Translations under genes and position numbers: made by a program | Part shown: piece by piece, positions 15,905 to 25,111 of the stretch | How positions within the stretch are numbered: the first letter of the stretch is position 1 | Layout of the letters: each line of letters begins with the position of its first letter | Source: Bradyrhizobium elkanii USDA 76 | GTDB lineage: Bacteria > Pseudomonadota > Alphaproteobacteria > Rhizobiales > Xanthobacteraceae | DNA length: 64,000 bases | Direction: 5' to 3' | NCBI RefSeq assembly: GCF_023278185.1 | Contig: NZ_CP066356.1 | Location: 8,796,001 to 8,860,000 of the forward strand | The notes under the pieces: generated by a model | Told to the model about the DNA's origin: nothing | What the model saw: the letters and a program-made list of their open reading frames with translations, nothing else | Database searches by the model: none

Positions 15905-16966
15905 TTGGCATCGGTGGAATTGCGCGGCCTGGTCAAGCGGTTTGGATCGTTTGTCGCGGTTGATGATGTTTCGCTCACGATCGATCATGGCCAGCTGGTC
16001 TGTCTGCTCGGGCCGTCCGGCTGCGGCAAGACCACGACGCTGCGGCTGATCGCCGGGTTCCTCGAACCATCCGATGGCGAGATCCGCGTCGGCGACCGCG
16101 TGGTGTCGTCGAAGGCGCGCACGCTGCCGCCCGAGCAGCGCAACATGTCGATGATCTTCCAGAGCTACGCGCTGTGGCCGCACATGACGGTGGCGGAGAA
16201 CATCGTCTACGGCCTGCGCTTGCGCAAAATGGACCGCGACACCATCGCCAAGAAGCTCGCCGCGATCCTGGCGACCACCAAACTGGAACCGCTGGCACAG
16301 CGTTATCCGGGCGAGCTCTCCGGCGGCCAGCAGCAGCGCGTCGCGCTGGCGCGCGCGCTGATCGTCGGCCCCGAAACGCTGCTGCTCGACGAACCGCTGT
16401 CCAATCTCGACGCCAATCTGCGCGAGGAGATGCGGTTCGAGATCCGCCGCCTGCACGACGAATATCGCTACACCACGGTCTACGTCACCCACGACCAGTC
16501 CGAGGCGATGACGACAGCCGACCTGATCGCGGTGATGAATGCCGGCAAGATCGACCAGCTCGGCAGCCCTGAGGACATCTATGCGCGGCCGGAATCCGAA
16601 TTCGTCGCGCGCTTCATCGGCGCCGCCAATGTGATCAAGGGCACCGCGCGCGATGCGAACCACGTGGAGTTCGCCGGGGCAACGCTCGAGGTGGTCGGCG
16701 CCGCGCTGACGGCCGGCCAGAGCGCGCCGGTGGCGATCCGCCAGCATGAGATCCAGCTCTCGACGCAAGCACCCATCGCGCAGCAGAACACACTCAAAGC
16801 CATCGTGACACGGCAGGTCTATCTCGGCATGAACCGCGACTACATGGTGGAAACCGCTGACGGCACATCGCTGCGGGTGACCACGCCGACCGAAACCGCG
16901 GTCGAGAGGGGCAGCGAGGTCTGGCTGACCTTGCCGCCCGCGCGCTGCCGGGCGCTGAGCCGATAA
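15905..16966 (+). CDS. ABC transporter ATP-binding protein (ferric/polyamine-type importer)
   Basis: A 353-residue importer ATPase. Walker A GPSGCGKTT at about 36-44, Q-loop FQSYALWPHMTV, signature LSGGQQQR at about 138, Walker B LLLDEPLSNLD at about 159 and the H-loop YVTHDQSEAM are all intact. A C-terminal TOBE-like domain (from about 240) is typical of the FbpC/PotA group. It energises the permease encoded downstream; substrate class is judged from the whole operon as ferric iron, polyamine or phosphonate. The start is TTG, 4 nt after GGAGGGA (15894-15900), giving LASVELRGLVKRFGS, which is where ABC ATPases begin; the 76 codons upstream overlap a palindrome and are not coding. The binding-protein gene begins 22 bp after the stop. 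Confidence 0.93.
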   Translation: MASVELRGLVKRFGSFVAVDDVSLTIDHGQLVCLLGPSGCGKTTTLRLIAGFLEPSDGEIRVGDRVVSSKARTLPPEQRNMSMIFQSYALWPHMTVAENIVYGLRLRKMDRDTIAKKLAAILATTKLEPLAQRYPGELSGGQQQRVALARALIVGPETLLLDEPLSNLDANLREEMRFEIRRLHDEYRYTTVYVTHDQSEAMTTADLIAVMNAGKIDQLGSPEDIYARPESEFVARFIGAANVIKGTARDANHVEFAGATLEVVGAALTAGQSAPVAIRQHEIQLSTQAPIAQQNTLKAIVTRQVYLGMNRDYMVETADGTSLRVTTPTETAVERGSEVWLTLPPARCRALSR

Positions 16967-16988
16967 CAACAAGCAACGGAGCGATGCG

Positions 16989-18053
16989 ATGCAGAAGCCG
17001 GTTTCCAGACGCGATGTCCTGCAAGGCTCTGCGGCGCTTGCGGTCGGCACCGTGTTCGCTTCACCGGCACGCGCCGCCGCACCCGAGCCGGTCGCGATCA
17101 CGCCCGATCTCGTCGCGGCCGCGACCAAGGAAGGCAAGCTCGTGTTCTATTCGTCGATGGACCTGCCGGTCGGCGAAAGGCTCGGCAAGGCGTTCGAGGC
17201 CGCCTATCCCGGCATCACCGTGCAGATCGAGCGCTCCGGCTCGGAGCGGCTGTTCCAGCGCGTGGCGCAGGAATTCGATTCCAATATCCACGCCGCCGAC
17301 GTCGTCAACAGCGCCGACGCCTCGCATTTCATCCCCTGGAAGAAGAGCGGCTGGCTGATGCCGTTCGTGCCCGAAGACGTCGCGAAGCATTTTCCCGACA
17401 ACTATCGCGACCCCGACGGCATGGCCGTGACGACGCGGCTGTGGCTGTCGTCGATCGCCTACAACACCAACCTGGTGAAGGCGGAGGACGCGCCGAAGAG
17501 CTTTGCCGACCTGCTCGATCCCAAGTGGGTAGGCAAGATGGTGAAGGGCCATCCGGCCTATAGCGGCACGATCATGACCACCACGTTCCAGATCGTGCGC
17601 GAGCTCGGCTGGCCGTATCTGGAGAAGCTTGCGAAACAGCGCGTGATGCAGGTGCAGTCCTCGACCGATCCGCCGAAAAAGCTCTCGCTCGGCGAGCGCG
17701 CCGTGATGGCCGACGGCAATGAATATGGCATCGTGCTCTTGAAGGAAGCCGGACAACCGGTCGAGCCGGTCTATCCGACCGAAGGCACGCCGACGATCTC
17801 GGGTCCCACGGGCATCTTCGCCGCTGCGCCGCATCCGAACGCCGCAAGACTGTTCCAGGCCTGGCTGCACACCCGCGAGACCCAACAGTTCTTCGTCGAC
17901 TTCACCGGCCAATATTCGCTGCACGCCCAGGTGCAGCCGAAGGCCGGCCGGCGCAAGCTTTCCGACATCAAGCTGATGAAGGAGGATCCGGCGGGAGTGG
18001 AAGCGATGACCGAAGAGATCAAGACGCGCTATGCGCGGCTGTTCAAAGTCTAG
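16989..18053 (+). CDS. Periplasmic solute-binding protein of the ABC importer
   Basis: A 354-residue extracellular binding protein. The N-terminus has a twin-arginine-like leader (SRRDVLQGSAALAVGTVFAS, with cleavage after PARA). The mature part begins VAAATKEGKLVFYSSMDLPV, the typical first strand of ferric-iron/2-aminoethylphosphonate-type binding proteins, and later has SADASHFIPWKKSGW and GPTGIFAAAPHPNAARLFQA. The tyrosine pair that binds iron in FbpA proteins is not obvious to me, so iron is only one option. It captures ligand in the periplasm for the permease. Its stop codon is followed at once by a palindrome and then the permease gene, so it may be expressed above the membrane part. 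Confidence 0.9.
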   Translation: MQKPVSRRDVLQGSAALAVGTVFASPARAAAPEPVAITPDLVAAATKEGKLVFYSSMDLPVGERLGKAFEAAYPGITVQIERSGSERLFQRVAQEFDSNIHAADVVNSADASHFIPWKKSGWLMPFVPEDVAKHFPDNYRDPDGMAVTTRLWLSSIAYNTNLVKAEDAPKSFADLLDPKWVGKMVKGHPAYSGTIMTTTFQIVRELGWPYLEKLAKQRVMQVQSSTDPPKKLSLGERAVMADGNEYGIVLLKEAGQPVEPVYPTEGTPTISGPTGIFAAAPHPNAARLFQAWLHTRETQQFFVDFTGQYSLHAQVQPKAGRRKLSDIKLMKEDPAGVEAMTEEIKTRYARLFKV

Positions 18054-18055
18054 GA

Positions 18056-18155
18056 CCCTCATGGTGAGGAGGTGCGAAGCGCCGTCTCGAACCATGCGGC
18101 CCCACTGGTGGCCTCGTCCTTCGAGACGCGCGTTCCGCGCTCCTCAGGATGAGGG
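18056..18155. repeat. Intra-operon palindrome between binding protein and permease genes
   Basis: Begins CCCTCATGGTGAGGAGGTGC and ends GCGCTCCTCAGGATGAGGG, with inner CGTCTCGAACCATGCGGCC / CTTCGAGACGCG. It starts 3 bp after the binding-protein stop codon and ends 23 bp before the permease start. A hairpin here could block 3' decay and raise the binding protein relative to the permease, as known for palindromes in the E. coli mal operon (inference). Confidence 0.8.
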
Positions 18156-18178
18156 GATAGAATGGATGCGCGGATAAG

Positions 18179-19900
18179 ATGACCACAACCATCACCACCT
18201 CCCCGGCCCCAAGCCCCCGCATCGACTGGACGCGTCCCGTCCTGTGGCTGTTCGCGGCGGTGCTCGTCCTCTTGATCCTGCTGCCGCTGTCGTGGCTCGC
18301 GGTGTTCGCCTTCACCGACAAGAGCCGGCATCCGACGCTGCAAAACTTCGTCACGCTGTTCAGCAATCCCGATTTCCTCGATCCGCTGCTGACGACCGCG
18401 ATCATCGCGACCACGTCGGCGCTGATCTGCTGCATCGTCGCGGCGCCGATCAGCTGGCTGGTGTCGCGCACCGACATGCCGGGGCGGCAGACCATTCGCG
18501 CACTGGTGACGGCCTCGTTCGTGACGCCGCCGTTTCTCGGCGCGGTCGCCTGGGAACTGCTGGCGGCGCCGAATTCGGGGCTGCTCAACCAGCTCTACCG
18601 GCTGTTCGCCGGCGAGGATGCCGACGCGCTGTTCAACATCTATTCGATGACCGGGATCATCTTCGTGATCTCCTGCTACACGTTCCCGTTCGTGTTCGTG
18701 CTGGTGGCCAATGCGCTCGACACCATGCCGGGCGAGCTGGAAGATGCCTCCGCGATCCTCGGCGGCAATGCCTGGACCACCGCGCGGCGGGTGACGATCC
18801 CGCTCGCCCTGCCCGCGCTGGTCGCAGGCGCCCTGATCGCGTTCCTGCAGGCGATGACGCTGTTCGGCTCGCCGGCGATCCTGGCGCTGCCGGCCGGCTT
18901 CCACACCATGACGACCAAGATCTGGAGCCTGTTCCAGTATCCGCCGAAGCTCGAGCTCGCGGCGGCCGCCGCGGTGCCGCTGCTGGTGCTGACCATCCTG
19001 CTGCTGCAGGGCCAGAAGGCGCTGCTCGGCCGCCGCGGCTATTCGGTGATCGGCGGCAAATATGGCGCGCCGCGCCGGGTCGAATTGCGCGGCTGGCGCT
19101 GGGCCGCGCTCGGCTTCTGCCTCCTGGTGCTGCTCAACCCGGTGTTCCTGCCTTACCTCGCGCTGCTCAACGCCGCATTCTCGCCGAACGCGACCACGCT
19201 GGTGACGCCGTCGACGGCGACGCTGCACAACATCGTCTTCGTGTTCACCGAGCTGTCGTCGACCCAGCTCGCGCTCAAGAACACCGTGATCCTCGGCACC
19301 GCGACCGCGACGATCGGCACCATCCTCGCGCTCGTCATTGCCTATGTCACAACGCGAAAGGTGATCGCGGGCCACCGCGTGCTCGGCTTCCTCGCCACCG
19401 CGCCGGTCGCAGTCCCCGGCATCGTGCTCGGCGTCGGCCTGTTCCTGAGCTATACGCGGCCGCCCTTCGTGCTCTACGGCACGCTGTGGATCCTGCTGCT
19501 GGCGTTTCTCACCATCAATCTGCCCTCGGCCTATCAGCAATTGCAGGCGGCGTTCTCGACCATCCATCCCGAGCTCGAGGAGGCGAGCCGCATCCTCGGC
19601 GCGACGCGGTTGCAGGCGCTGCGCCAGATCACCGCGCCGCTGCTGCGCACCGGCGTGATCGCGACCTGGTGCTTCATCTTCATCGGGGTGATGCGGGAAC
19701 TGTCGGCCGCGATCGTGCTGTTCACATCGCAGACCAAGGTGCTGTCGGTCCTGATCTACGACCTCAACGAAGGCGGCGACCTCGCCGCGATCGCAGTGCT
19801 CGGCATCGCGATGCTGGTGATCACCTTCGCCGTGGTGCTGGCGGTGAACCGGATCCCGATGTCCGGCGGCAATGCGGGGGCGAGGCTACGGAACGGGTAG
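18179..19900 (+). CDS. Fused two-domain ABC importer permease (FbpB type)
   Basis: A 573-residue membrane protein holding two complete permease halves. Each has about six transmembrane helices and an EAA loop: ELEDASAILGGNAWTTARRV in the first half and ELEEASRILGATRLQALRQI in the second. The duplicated arrangement in one chain is the FbpB layout of ferric-iron-type importers. First helix WLFAAVLVLLILLPLSWLAV; last RELSAAIVLFTSQTKVLSVL. It forms the channel for the ligand delivered by the binding protein, driven by the upstream ATPase. The start ATG lies 23 bp past the palindrome; no strong ribosome site is visible (GGATAAG only). Confidence 0.92.
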   Translation: MTTTITTSPAPSPRIDWTRPVLWLFAAVLVLLILLPLSWLAVFAFTDKSRHPTLQNFVTLFSNPDFLDPLLTTAIIATTSALICCIVAAPISWLVSRTDMPGRQTIRALVTASFVTPPFLGAVAWELLAAPNSGLLNQLYRLFAGEDADALFNIYSMTGIIFVISCYTFPFVFVLVANALDTMPGELEDASAILGGNAWTTARRVTIPLALPALVAGALIAFLQAMTLFGSPAILALPAGFHTMTTKIWSLFQYPPKLELAAAAAVPLLVLTILLLQGQKALLGRRGYSVIGGKYGAPRRVELRGWRWAALGFCLLVLLNPVFLPYLALLNAAFSPNATTLVTPSTATLHNIVFVFTELSSTQLALKNTVILGTATATIGTILALVIAYVTTRKVIAGHRVLGFLATAPVAVPGIVLGVGLFLSYTRPPFVLYGTLWILLLAFLTINLPSAYQQLQAAFSTIHPELEEASRILGATRLQALRQITAPLLRTGVIATWCFIFIGVMRELSAAIVLFTSQTKVLSVLIYDLNEGGDLAAIAVLGIAMLVITFAVVLAVNRIPMSGGNAGARLRNG

Positions 19901-19997
19901 CTCGCTCTGCCGCGTGCGGGCACGCGAATAGGTGCGCCATCTGGCAATCGCCACATTCATCCCGATATAGAGCGGAACCCCGCACCATGAGGATCGT

Positions 19998-22106
19998 GTG
20001 ACCAAACCCGCCACCACAACATCGCCCCCGGTCGCGCCGCGCCGGCCGCATTCCTTCACCACCCACGGCATCACGGTGACCGACGATTATGCGTGGATCA
20101 AGGATCCGAAATGGCAGGAGGTGCTGCGCGATCCCTCGATCCTCGATCCCGATATCCGGACCTATCTCGAAGCCGAGAACGGCTACACCGAGAGCCTGCT
20201 CGGCCACACCGACGGCTTGCAGAAGCGGCTGGTCAAGGAGATGCGCGGGCGGATCAAGGAGGATGATTCCAGCGTGCCGTCGCCGGACGGCCCGTTCGCC
20301 TATTTCCGCAAGTTTCGCGAGGGCGGCCAGCACGAGCTGTACTGTCGTACGCCGCGCGACGGCGGCGACGCCCATGTCGTGCTCGACGGCGACGCGCTGG
20401 CGAAGAACCACAACTATTTCAAGTTCGGCGGCAGCCGACATTCCAACGATCACCGCCTGCATGCCTGGAGCGCCGACACCAAGGGCTCCGAATATTTCTC
20501 GATCCGGGTGCGCGACTGGGCCACCGGCGGCGATCTCGACGACCTCGTCGAGGAAACCGACGGCGGCGTGGTCTGGGCCGCGGATTCCAGGAGCTTCTTC
20601 TACGTCAAGCTCGACGACAATCACCGGCCGATGCAGGTGTGGCGGCACAAGCTCGGCACCCAACAGGCCGACGACATCCTGATCTATGAGGAGCAGGATC
20701 CCGGCTGGTTCACCCACCTGCACGAGAGCGCGAGCGGCCGCTTCTGCGTGATCGCGGGCGGCGACCATGAGACCTCGGAGCAGCGGCTGATCGATCTTTC
20801 CAATCCCGACGCGCCGCCGCGCCTGGTCGCGGCACGCGAGGAAGGCGTGCAATATTCGATCGCCGACCGCGGCGACGAGCTGTTCATCCTGACCAATGCC
20901 GACGATGCCATCGACTTCAAGGTCGTCACCGCGCCGCTCGCCGCGCCCGCGCGCGCCAACTGGCGCGACCTGATCCCGTATCGCGAAGGCGTCTATGTGC
21001 TCGACGTCGAGCTCTATGCCGGCCACATGGTGCGGCTGGAGCGCGCCAACGCGCTGCCGGCGATCATCATCCGCGACCTCAGGAGCGGCGAGGAGCACGC
21101 GATCGCCTTCGACGAGGCGGCCTATTCGCTCGACACCATGGGCGGCTACGAATTCGACACCACCAACTTGCGTTTTGCCTATTCGTCGATGACGACGCCG
21201 TCGGAAGTCTATGACTACGACATGGCGACGCGGACGCGGAGCTTACGCAAGCGCCAGGAGATTCCGTCCGGCCACAACCCGGCCGACTACGTCACCACCC
21301 GCATCATGGCGACCTCGCATGACGGCGCGCAGGTGCCGGTCTCGATCCTGCATCGCAAGGATTTCGTTCGCGACGGCAAGGCGCCGCTCCTGCTGTATGG
21401 CTACGGCTCCTACGGCATGGCGATGCCGGCATCGTTTGCCGCCAACCGGCTGTCGCTGGTCGACCGCGGCTTCGTCTATGCGATCGCCCATATCCGCGGC
21501 GGTGCCGACAAGGGCTGGGGCTGGTATCTCGACGGCAAGCGCGAGAAGAAGACCAACACGTTCGACGATTTCGCCGCTGCCGGCCACGCGCTGATCGAGG
21601 CGAAATATACCGGTGAAAAACGCATCGTCGGCCATGGCGGCTCGGCGGGCGGCATGCTGATGGGAGCTAGCGCCAACCGCGCCGGCGAGCTGTTCGGCGG
21701 CATCGTCGCCGAGGTGCCGTTCGTCGACGTGCTCAACACCATGCTCGACGACACGCTGCCGCTGACGCCGCCGGAATGGCCGGAATGGGGCAACCCGATC
21801 GAGAGCGAGAAGGATTTCCGCACCATCCTGTCCTATTCGCCCTACGACAATGTCGCGGCCAGGGACTATCCGGCGATCCTGGCGATGGGCGGGCTCACCG
21901 ATCCGCGCGTCACCTATTGGGAGCCGGCGAAATGGATCGCGCGGCTGCGTGCCACCATGCGCGGCGGCGGCCCGGTGCTGCTGCGCACCAACATGGGCGC
22001 CGGCCACGGCGGCGCCTCGGGCCGCTTCAACCGCCTCGACGAGGTCGCGATCGTCTATGCGTTCGCGCTGTGGGCGGTCGGGATCGCTGACAAGGCGGAG
22101 GTGTAG
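19998..22106 (+). CDS. Prolyl oligopeptidase-family serine peptidase (oligopeptidase B-like)
   Basis: A 702-residue cytosolic S9 peptidase. An N-terminal beta-propeller (about 75-430) is followed by the alpha/beta-hydrolase domain with GHGGSAGGMLMGASANRAG (nucleophile Ser near residue 549), an Asp in GLTDPRVTYWEP and a His in GAGHGGASGRFNRLDE. The first residues (PPVAPRRPHSFTTHGITVTD) match protease II. These enzymes cut short peptides after basic residues (oligopeptidase B) or proline. The start is GTG, and GAGGA lies upstream within a five-codon frame ATG-AGG-ATC-GTG-TGA (19987-20001) that overlaps the start codon. No signal peptide. Single gene. Confidence 0.93.
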   Translation: MTKPATTTSPPVAPRRPHSFTTHGITVTDDYAWIKDPKWQEVLRDPSILDPDIRTYLEAENGYTESLLGHTDGLQKRLVKEMRGRIKEDDSSVPSPDGPFAYFRKFREGGQHELYCRTPRDGGDAHVVLDGDALAKNHNYFKFGGSRHSNDHRLHAWSADTKGSEYFSIRVRDWATGGDLDDLVEETDGGVVWAADSRSFFYVKLDDNHRPMQVWRHKLGTQQADDILIYEEQDPGWFTHLHESASGRFCVIAGGDHETSEQRLIDLSNPDAPPRLVAAREEGVQYSIADRGDELFILTNADDAIDFKVVTAPLAAPARANWRDLIPYREGVYVLDVELYAGHMVRLERANALPAIIIRDLRSGEEHAIAFDEAAYSLDTMGGYEFDTTNLRFAYSSMTTPSEVYDYDMATRTRSLRKRQEIPSGHNPADYVTTRIMATSHDGAQVPVSILHRKDFVRDGKAPLLLYGYGSYGMAMPASFAANRLSLVDRGFVYAIAHIRGGADKGWGWYLDGKREKKTNTFDDFAAAGHALIEAKYTGEKRIVGHGGSAGGMLMGASANRAGELFGGIVAEVPFVDVLNTMLDDTLPLTPPEWPEWGNPIESEKDFRTILSYSPYDNVAARDYPAILAMGGLTDPRVTYWEPAKWIARLRATMRGGGPVLLRTNMGAGHGGASGRFNRLDEVAIVYAFALWAVGIADKAEV

Positions 22107-22140
22107 GGTGCCGGTTGGCTTGCGCGGCCCCCTCCCCATC

Positions 22141-22268
22141 GTCGTCCCGGCGAAGGCCGGGACCCATACCGCGTGATCCATCGAGAAGGAAGTCGCAGTC
22201 CCACGGCACTGCCAATCTTCGCCAAACTCCTCCCTGTGGTTATGGGTCCCGGCCTTCGCCGGGACGAC
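22141..22268. repeat. Palindrome GTCGTCCCGGCGAAGGCCGG…CCGGCCTTCGCCGGGACGAC
   Basis: Nearly perfect outer arms (GTCGTCCCGGCGAAGGCCGG and its reverse complement) with inner GGGACCCATACC / GGTTATGGGTCCC. It lies between the convergent peptidase (plus) and RraA-family (minus) genes. Same design as 8894-9024. The rest of the 22107-22357 gap has no gene. Confidence 0.82.
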
Positions 22269-22357
22269 TGCGGAATGCGTGGCGGTCGCTATCAACGACG
22301 ACTACGGCGGAATGTATGGCGATCGCTTATCAAGGATGACCGGCGGAGAGTGAGACG

Positions 22358-23077
22358 CTACCGCCCCTTCGCCTTCCGCCAAGCTGCAAAATCCTTCAAC
22401 GTCTGCTCGTCGGTCGCAGGATAAAGCCCGAAGATGCCGCGGCCGTTCTGGACCTGCTCGGTGACGAAATCCTCGAACGCGGTCATCTCGAACGTCTCGT
22501 CGGCGATCTCGTCGGCGAGATGCGCCGGGATCACGATGACGCCGTCGCTGTCGCCGAGGATGACGTCGCCGGGAAACACCGGCGCGTCGCCGCAGCCGAT
22601 CGGCACGTTGATCTCGATCGCCTGATGCAGCGTCAGATTGGTCGGCGCGCTCGGGCGATGATGAAAGGCCGGGAAGCCGAGCCGCGCGATCTCGGCCGAA
22701 TCCCGGAAGCCGCCGTCGGTGACGACGCCGGCGCAGCCGCGCTTCATCAGCCGCGTCACCAGGATCGCGCCGGCCGACGCCGCGCGCGCATCCTTGCGGC
22801 TGTCCATCACCAGCACCGCGCCCACGGGGCAATCCTCGATCGCCTTGCGCTGCGGATGCGCGCGATCGCGGAACACCTCGATCTTGTTGAGGTCCTCGCG
22901 CGCCGGCATGTAGCGCAGCGTGAAAGCCTCGCCGACCATGGTCGGCTGATCCGGACCGAGCGGATGAACATCCTGGATCATCTGGATGCGGAAGCCGCGC
23001 CTGAACAGCGCGGTCGCGACCGTCGCGGTGGAGACGGATTTCAGCTTGTTGCGGGTGGCGTCGCTGAGTTTTGACAT
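22358..23077 (-). CDS. RraA-family protein (HMG/CHA aldolase-like)
   Basis: A 239-residue protein of the RraA/DlpA/ProA group. Typical blocks: VSTATVATALFRRGFRIQMI near the start, VMDSRKDARAASAGAILVTR, the metal-site region GVVTDGGFRDSAEIARLGFP (Arg and Asp of the G-G-x-R-D motif present) and IGCGDAPVFPGDVILGDSDG. The R-D pair fits class II pyruvate aldolases that cut 4-hydroxy-2-oxo acids, rather than the E. coli RNase E regulator, but this is inference. Start: ATG preceded by AAGGGAGCACC. It lies 112 bp downstream of a sugar-acid dehydratase gene on the same strand, separated by a palindrome, and the two likely share a pathway. Confidence 0.88.
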   Translation of the reverse strand: MSKLSDATRNKLKSVSTATVATALFRRGFRIQMIQDVHPLGPDQPTMVGEAFTLRYMPAREDLNKIEVFRDRAHPQRKAIEDCPVGAVLVMDSRKDARAASAGAILVTRLMKRGCAGVVTDGGFRDSAEIARLGFPAFHHRPSAPTNLTLHQAIEINVPIGCGDAPVFPGDVILGDSDGVIVIPAHLADEIADETFEMTAFEDFVTEQVQNGRGIFGLYPATDEQTLKDFAAWRKAKGR

Positions 23078-23089
23078 GGTGCTCCCTTC

Positions 23090-23189
23090 GTCATTCCGGG
23101 GCGCGAAGCGCGAGCCCGGAATCCATCGGGCCGCATGCGCTGTGGAGAAATGGGTTCCGGGTTCACGCTTCGCGTGCCCGGAGCGACGG
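23090..23189. repeat. Intra-operon palindrome between dehydratase and RraA-family genes
   Basis: GTCATTCCGGGGCGCGAAGC and its facing arm GCTTCGCGTGCCCGGAGCGACGG, with inner CCGGAATCCAT / ATGGGTTCCGG. It directly abuts the dehydratase stop codon. As with 18056-18155, it sits between two genes transcribed in the same direction. Confidence 0.78.
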
Positions 23190-24929
23190 TCAGTAAATCG
23201 ACGGCTCGCCGACCGGCTTGCCAAAGCCGGTCTCGAGGAAATCGAAGTCGCAGCCCTCATTGGCCTGCTTGATGTGCTTCGAGAACATCCAGCCATAGCC
23301 GCGCTCGAAACGCTGCTCGGGCTGCTTCCATTCGGCGCGGCGCCTGGCCAGCTCGGCCTCCGGCACATCGAGATTGATGGTGCGCGCGGCGACATCGAGC
23401 GTGATGCGGTCGCCGTTCCGCACCAGCGCCAGCGGGCCGCCGATAAAGGATTCCGGCGACACGTGCAGGATGCAGGCGCCGTAGCTGGTGCCGCTCATCC
23501 GCGCGTCCGACAGCCGCACCATGTCGCGCACGCCCTGCTTCACCAGCTTGGTCGGGATCGGCAGCATGCCCCATTCCGGCATGCCCGGCCCGCCCTGCGG
23601 ACCGGCATTGCGCAGGATCAGCACGTGATCGGCCGTGACGTCGAGATCGGGATCATCGACCGCCTTCTTCATCGACGGATAGTCGTCGAACACCAGCGCG
23701 GGTCCAGTATGCTTGAGGAAGCGCGGATCGCAGGCGCTTGGCTTGATGACGCAGCCGGCGGGCGCGAGGTTGCCCTTCAACACCGCGAGCGCGCCCTCCT
23801 TGTAGATCGGGTTGTCGACCGTGCGGATCACGTCGTCATTGTGCACCTCGGCGCCTGCGATGTTCTCGCCGAGCGTCTGGCCGGTGACGGTGATGCAGTC
23901 GAGATGCAAATGTTGCCTGATCCGGTTCATCAGGCCGGGCAGCCCGCCGGCATAGAAGAAATCCTCCATCAGATAGAGGTCGCCGCTCGGCCGCACATTG
24001 GCAATCACCGGCACCTTGCGGCTGGCTTTCTCGAAATCGTCCAGCGAAATGTCCTGGCCGGCGCGACGCGCCTGCGCGATGAGGTGAATGATGGCGTTGG
24101 TCGAGCAGCCCATCGCCATCGCGACCGTGATCGCGTTCTCGAAGGCCTTGCGGGTCTGGATCTTCTGCGGCGTGAGATCCTCCCACACCATCTCGACGAT
24201 GCGGCGGCCGGCCTCCGAACTCATGCGGATGTGGTTGGCGTCGGCCGCGGGGATCGACGAGGCGCCCGGCAGCGTCATGCCGATGGCTTCGGCGATCGCG
24301 GTCATCGTCGAGGCCGTGCCCATGGTCATGCAGGTGCCATAGCTGCGGGCGATGCCGGCCTCCATGTCGACCCAGTCCTTGTCGGAGATCTTGCCGGCAC
24401 GGCGCTCGTCCCAGTATTTCCAGGCGTCCGAGCCGGAGCCCAGCGTGCGGCCCTTCCAGTTGCCGCGCAGCATCGGTCCGGCGGGCAGGTAGATTGCCGG
24501 CAGGTTCATGCTGGTGGCCCCGAGCAGCAGGCCGGGCGTGGTCTTGTCGCAGCCGCCCATCAGCACCACGCCGTCGACCGGATGACCGCGCAGGAGTTCC
24601 TCGGCATCCATCGCCAGCATGTTGCGGTAGAGCATCGTGGTCGGCTTCAACAGCGATTCCGACAGCGACAGCGCCGGCAGCTCGAGCGGAAAGCCGCCGG
24701 CCATCAGCACGCCGCGCTTGACGTCGTCGACCCGGCTCTTGAAATGCATGTGGCAGGGCTGCACATCCGACCAGGTGTTGATGATCGCGATCACCGGCCG
24801 GTCGCGCCACTCCTCCGGCGCGTAACCCATCTGCATCGCGCGCGATCTGTGGCCGAAGGCGCGCAGATCATCGGGCGCAAACCAGCGCGCGCTGCGCAAT
24901 TGATCCGGGGTCTTGTTCTTTTTCGTCAT
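23190..24929 (-). CDS. IlvD/Edd-family dehydratase, L-arabinonate dehydratase-like
   Basis: A 579-residue dehydratase. Iron-sulfur ligand motifs are visible: DVQPCHMHFK, VVLMGGCDKTTPGLLLGATS and the later GTASTMTAIAEAIGMTLPGA region (Cys in YGTCMTMGT). Length and N-terminus (RSARWFAPDDLRAFGHRSRA) agree with the sugar-acid branch, whose characterised member is a 579-residue rhizobial L-arabinonate dehydratase with a [2Fe-2S] cluster, and not with IlvD proper. It should remove water from an aldonic acid to give a 2-keto-3-deoxy acid; the exact sugar is uncertain. The partner RraA-family aldolase-like gene downstream would suit cleavage of that product. Start: ATG after AAAGAAC-rich DNA, weak ribosome site. 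Confidence 0.9.
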   Translation of the reverse strand: MTKKNKTPDQLRSARWFAPDDLRAFGHRSRAMQMGYAPEEWRDRPVIAIINTWSDVQPCHMHFKSRVDDVKRGVLMAGGFPLELPALSLSESLLKPTTMLYRNMLAMDAEELLRGHPVDGVVLMGGCDKTTPGLLLGATSMNLPAIYLPAGPMLRGNWKGRTLGSGSDAWKYWDERRAGKISDKDWVDMEAGIARSYGTCMTMGTASTMTAIAEAIGMTLPGASSIPAADANHIRMSSEAGRRIVEMVWEDLTPQKIQTRKAFENAITVAMAMGCSTNAIIHLIAQARRAGQDISLDDFEKASRKVPVIANVRPSGDLYLMEDFFYAGGLPGLMNRIRQHLHLDCITVTGQTLGENIAGAEVHNDDVIRTVDNPIYKEGALAVLKGNLAPAGCVIKPSACDPRFLKHTGPALVFDDYPSMKKAVDDPDLDVTADHVLILRNAGPQGGPGMPEWGMLPIPTKLVKQGVRDMVRLSDARMSGTSYGACILHVSPESFIGGPLALVRNGDRITLDVAARTINLDVPEAELARRRAEWKQPEQRFERGYGWMFSKHIKQANEGCDFDFLETGFGKPVGEPSIY

Positions 24930-25111
24930 CTTCGATGCGCCATATGTCTCGACATTGCTCGCACGCGCGCGATCCCGGCACGCTTGCCCGCCTCAGGCAT
25001 ACACTCGATTTTCAGACATGTCGTCCCGCGCCCGGCGCAGACGTGCCGTTCGCTAAACGTGCGCCGCACGGGCTCCGCAATGTGGCAATCGGAACGTAAA
25101 CCAGCTTTGGC

